The position numbers and the translations under genes are program-made. The notes under the pieces are model-generated. The model was not told where the DNA came from, made no database searches, and saw only the letters and a program-made list of their open reading frames with translations. From NCBI GenBank assembly GCA_023388315.1, contig JAEWGM010000022.1, forward strand, positions 1-14,136: DNA of 14,136 nucleotides, read 5' to 3'. Below, piece after piece: positions 14,100 to 14,136 of the stretch; within the stretch, counting starts at the first letter, position 1, and each line of letters opens with the position of its first letter. The stretch is from Bacteroidota bacterium. GTDB taxonomy: Bacteria; Bacteroidota; Bacteroidia; Bacteroidales; Dysgonomonadaceae.

Positions 14100-14136
14100 A
14101 TGACTAAAAAACAATACATAAAAAAATTCAAAACAG
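14100..14136 (+). CDS. Possible start of a rightward gene, cut by the window edge
   Basis: An ATG at 14100 opens a frame reading MTKKQYIKKFKT to the edge. Twelve Lys-rich residues cannot be assigned to a family. No promoter box or ribosome site is visible, so this may simply be chance in A-rich DNA. Confidence 0.25.
   Translation, partial: MTKKQYIKKFKT

Overview
The window looks like ordinary chromosomal DNA of a Bacteroidota bacterium, most likely a Bacteroidales member; I cannot name the genus. The reasons are: eight exact matches to the Bacteroidota -7 promoter box TAnnTTTG placed 8-60 bases before plausible start codons, hardly any Shine-Dalgarno sequences, and protein families with a Bacteroidota flavour (short MnmD, DnaE with an insert in its PHP domain, FabI of about 285 residues, a lipoprotein S41 protease). 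No CRISPR array, prophage, transposase, rRNA or tRNA gene was seen. Most genes are housekeeping genes, and I did not find a convincing undescribed multi-gene system.

Layout, left part (1-2490): the 5' end of a LysM/Kbp-type gene reads leftward off the edge. A small NlpE-like lipoprotein gene with its own promoter and terminator reads rightward. Then comes about 880 bases without a gene. Its right half (1115-1660) is two tandem copies of a unit of about 265 bases, rich in CTTC-type short repeats and carrying REP-like palindromes. mnmD (tRNA wobble-uridine modification) reads leftward and is divergent from the zinc genes.

Middle (2491-6130): znuA and znuC (zinc-uptake lipoprotein and ATPase) and a DUF456 membrane protein form a tightly packed rightward operon; the usual membrane permease znuB is not here. 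A new promoter, the only one in the window with both -33 and -7 boxes well placed, starts an ArsC/Spx-like gene followed by dusB (tRNA dihydrouridine synthase), which ends at a hairpin.

Right part (6135-14136): all genes read leftward. dnaE (replicative polymerase) is followed by trxA (thioredoxin) and then fabI (fatty-acid synthesis), which ends at a strong terminator. After it lie a YciO/TsaC-family gene and an S41 carboxy-terminal-processing-type lipoprotein protease. The protease frame is broken by what looks like a one-base loss in a homopolymer just after the catalytic lysine. About 270 bases upstream of dnaE hold no clear gene apart from a possible start of a rightward gene at the very edge.

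Points most worth a second look: the frameshifted S41 protease, the tandem palindromic repeat unit, the NlpE-like protein lacking the CxxC motif, the zinc operon without a permease, and inverted repeats over the fabI and mnmD -7 boxes.
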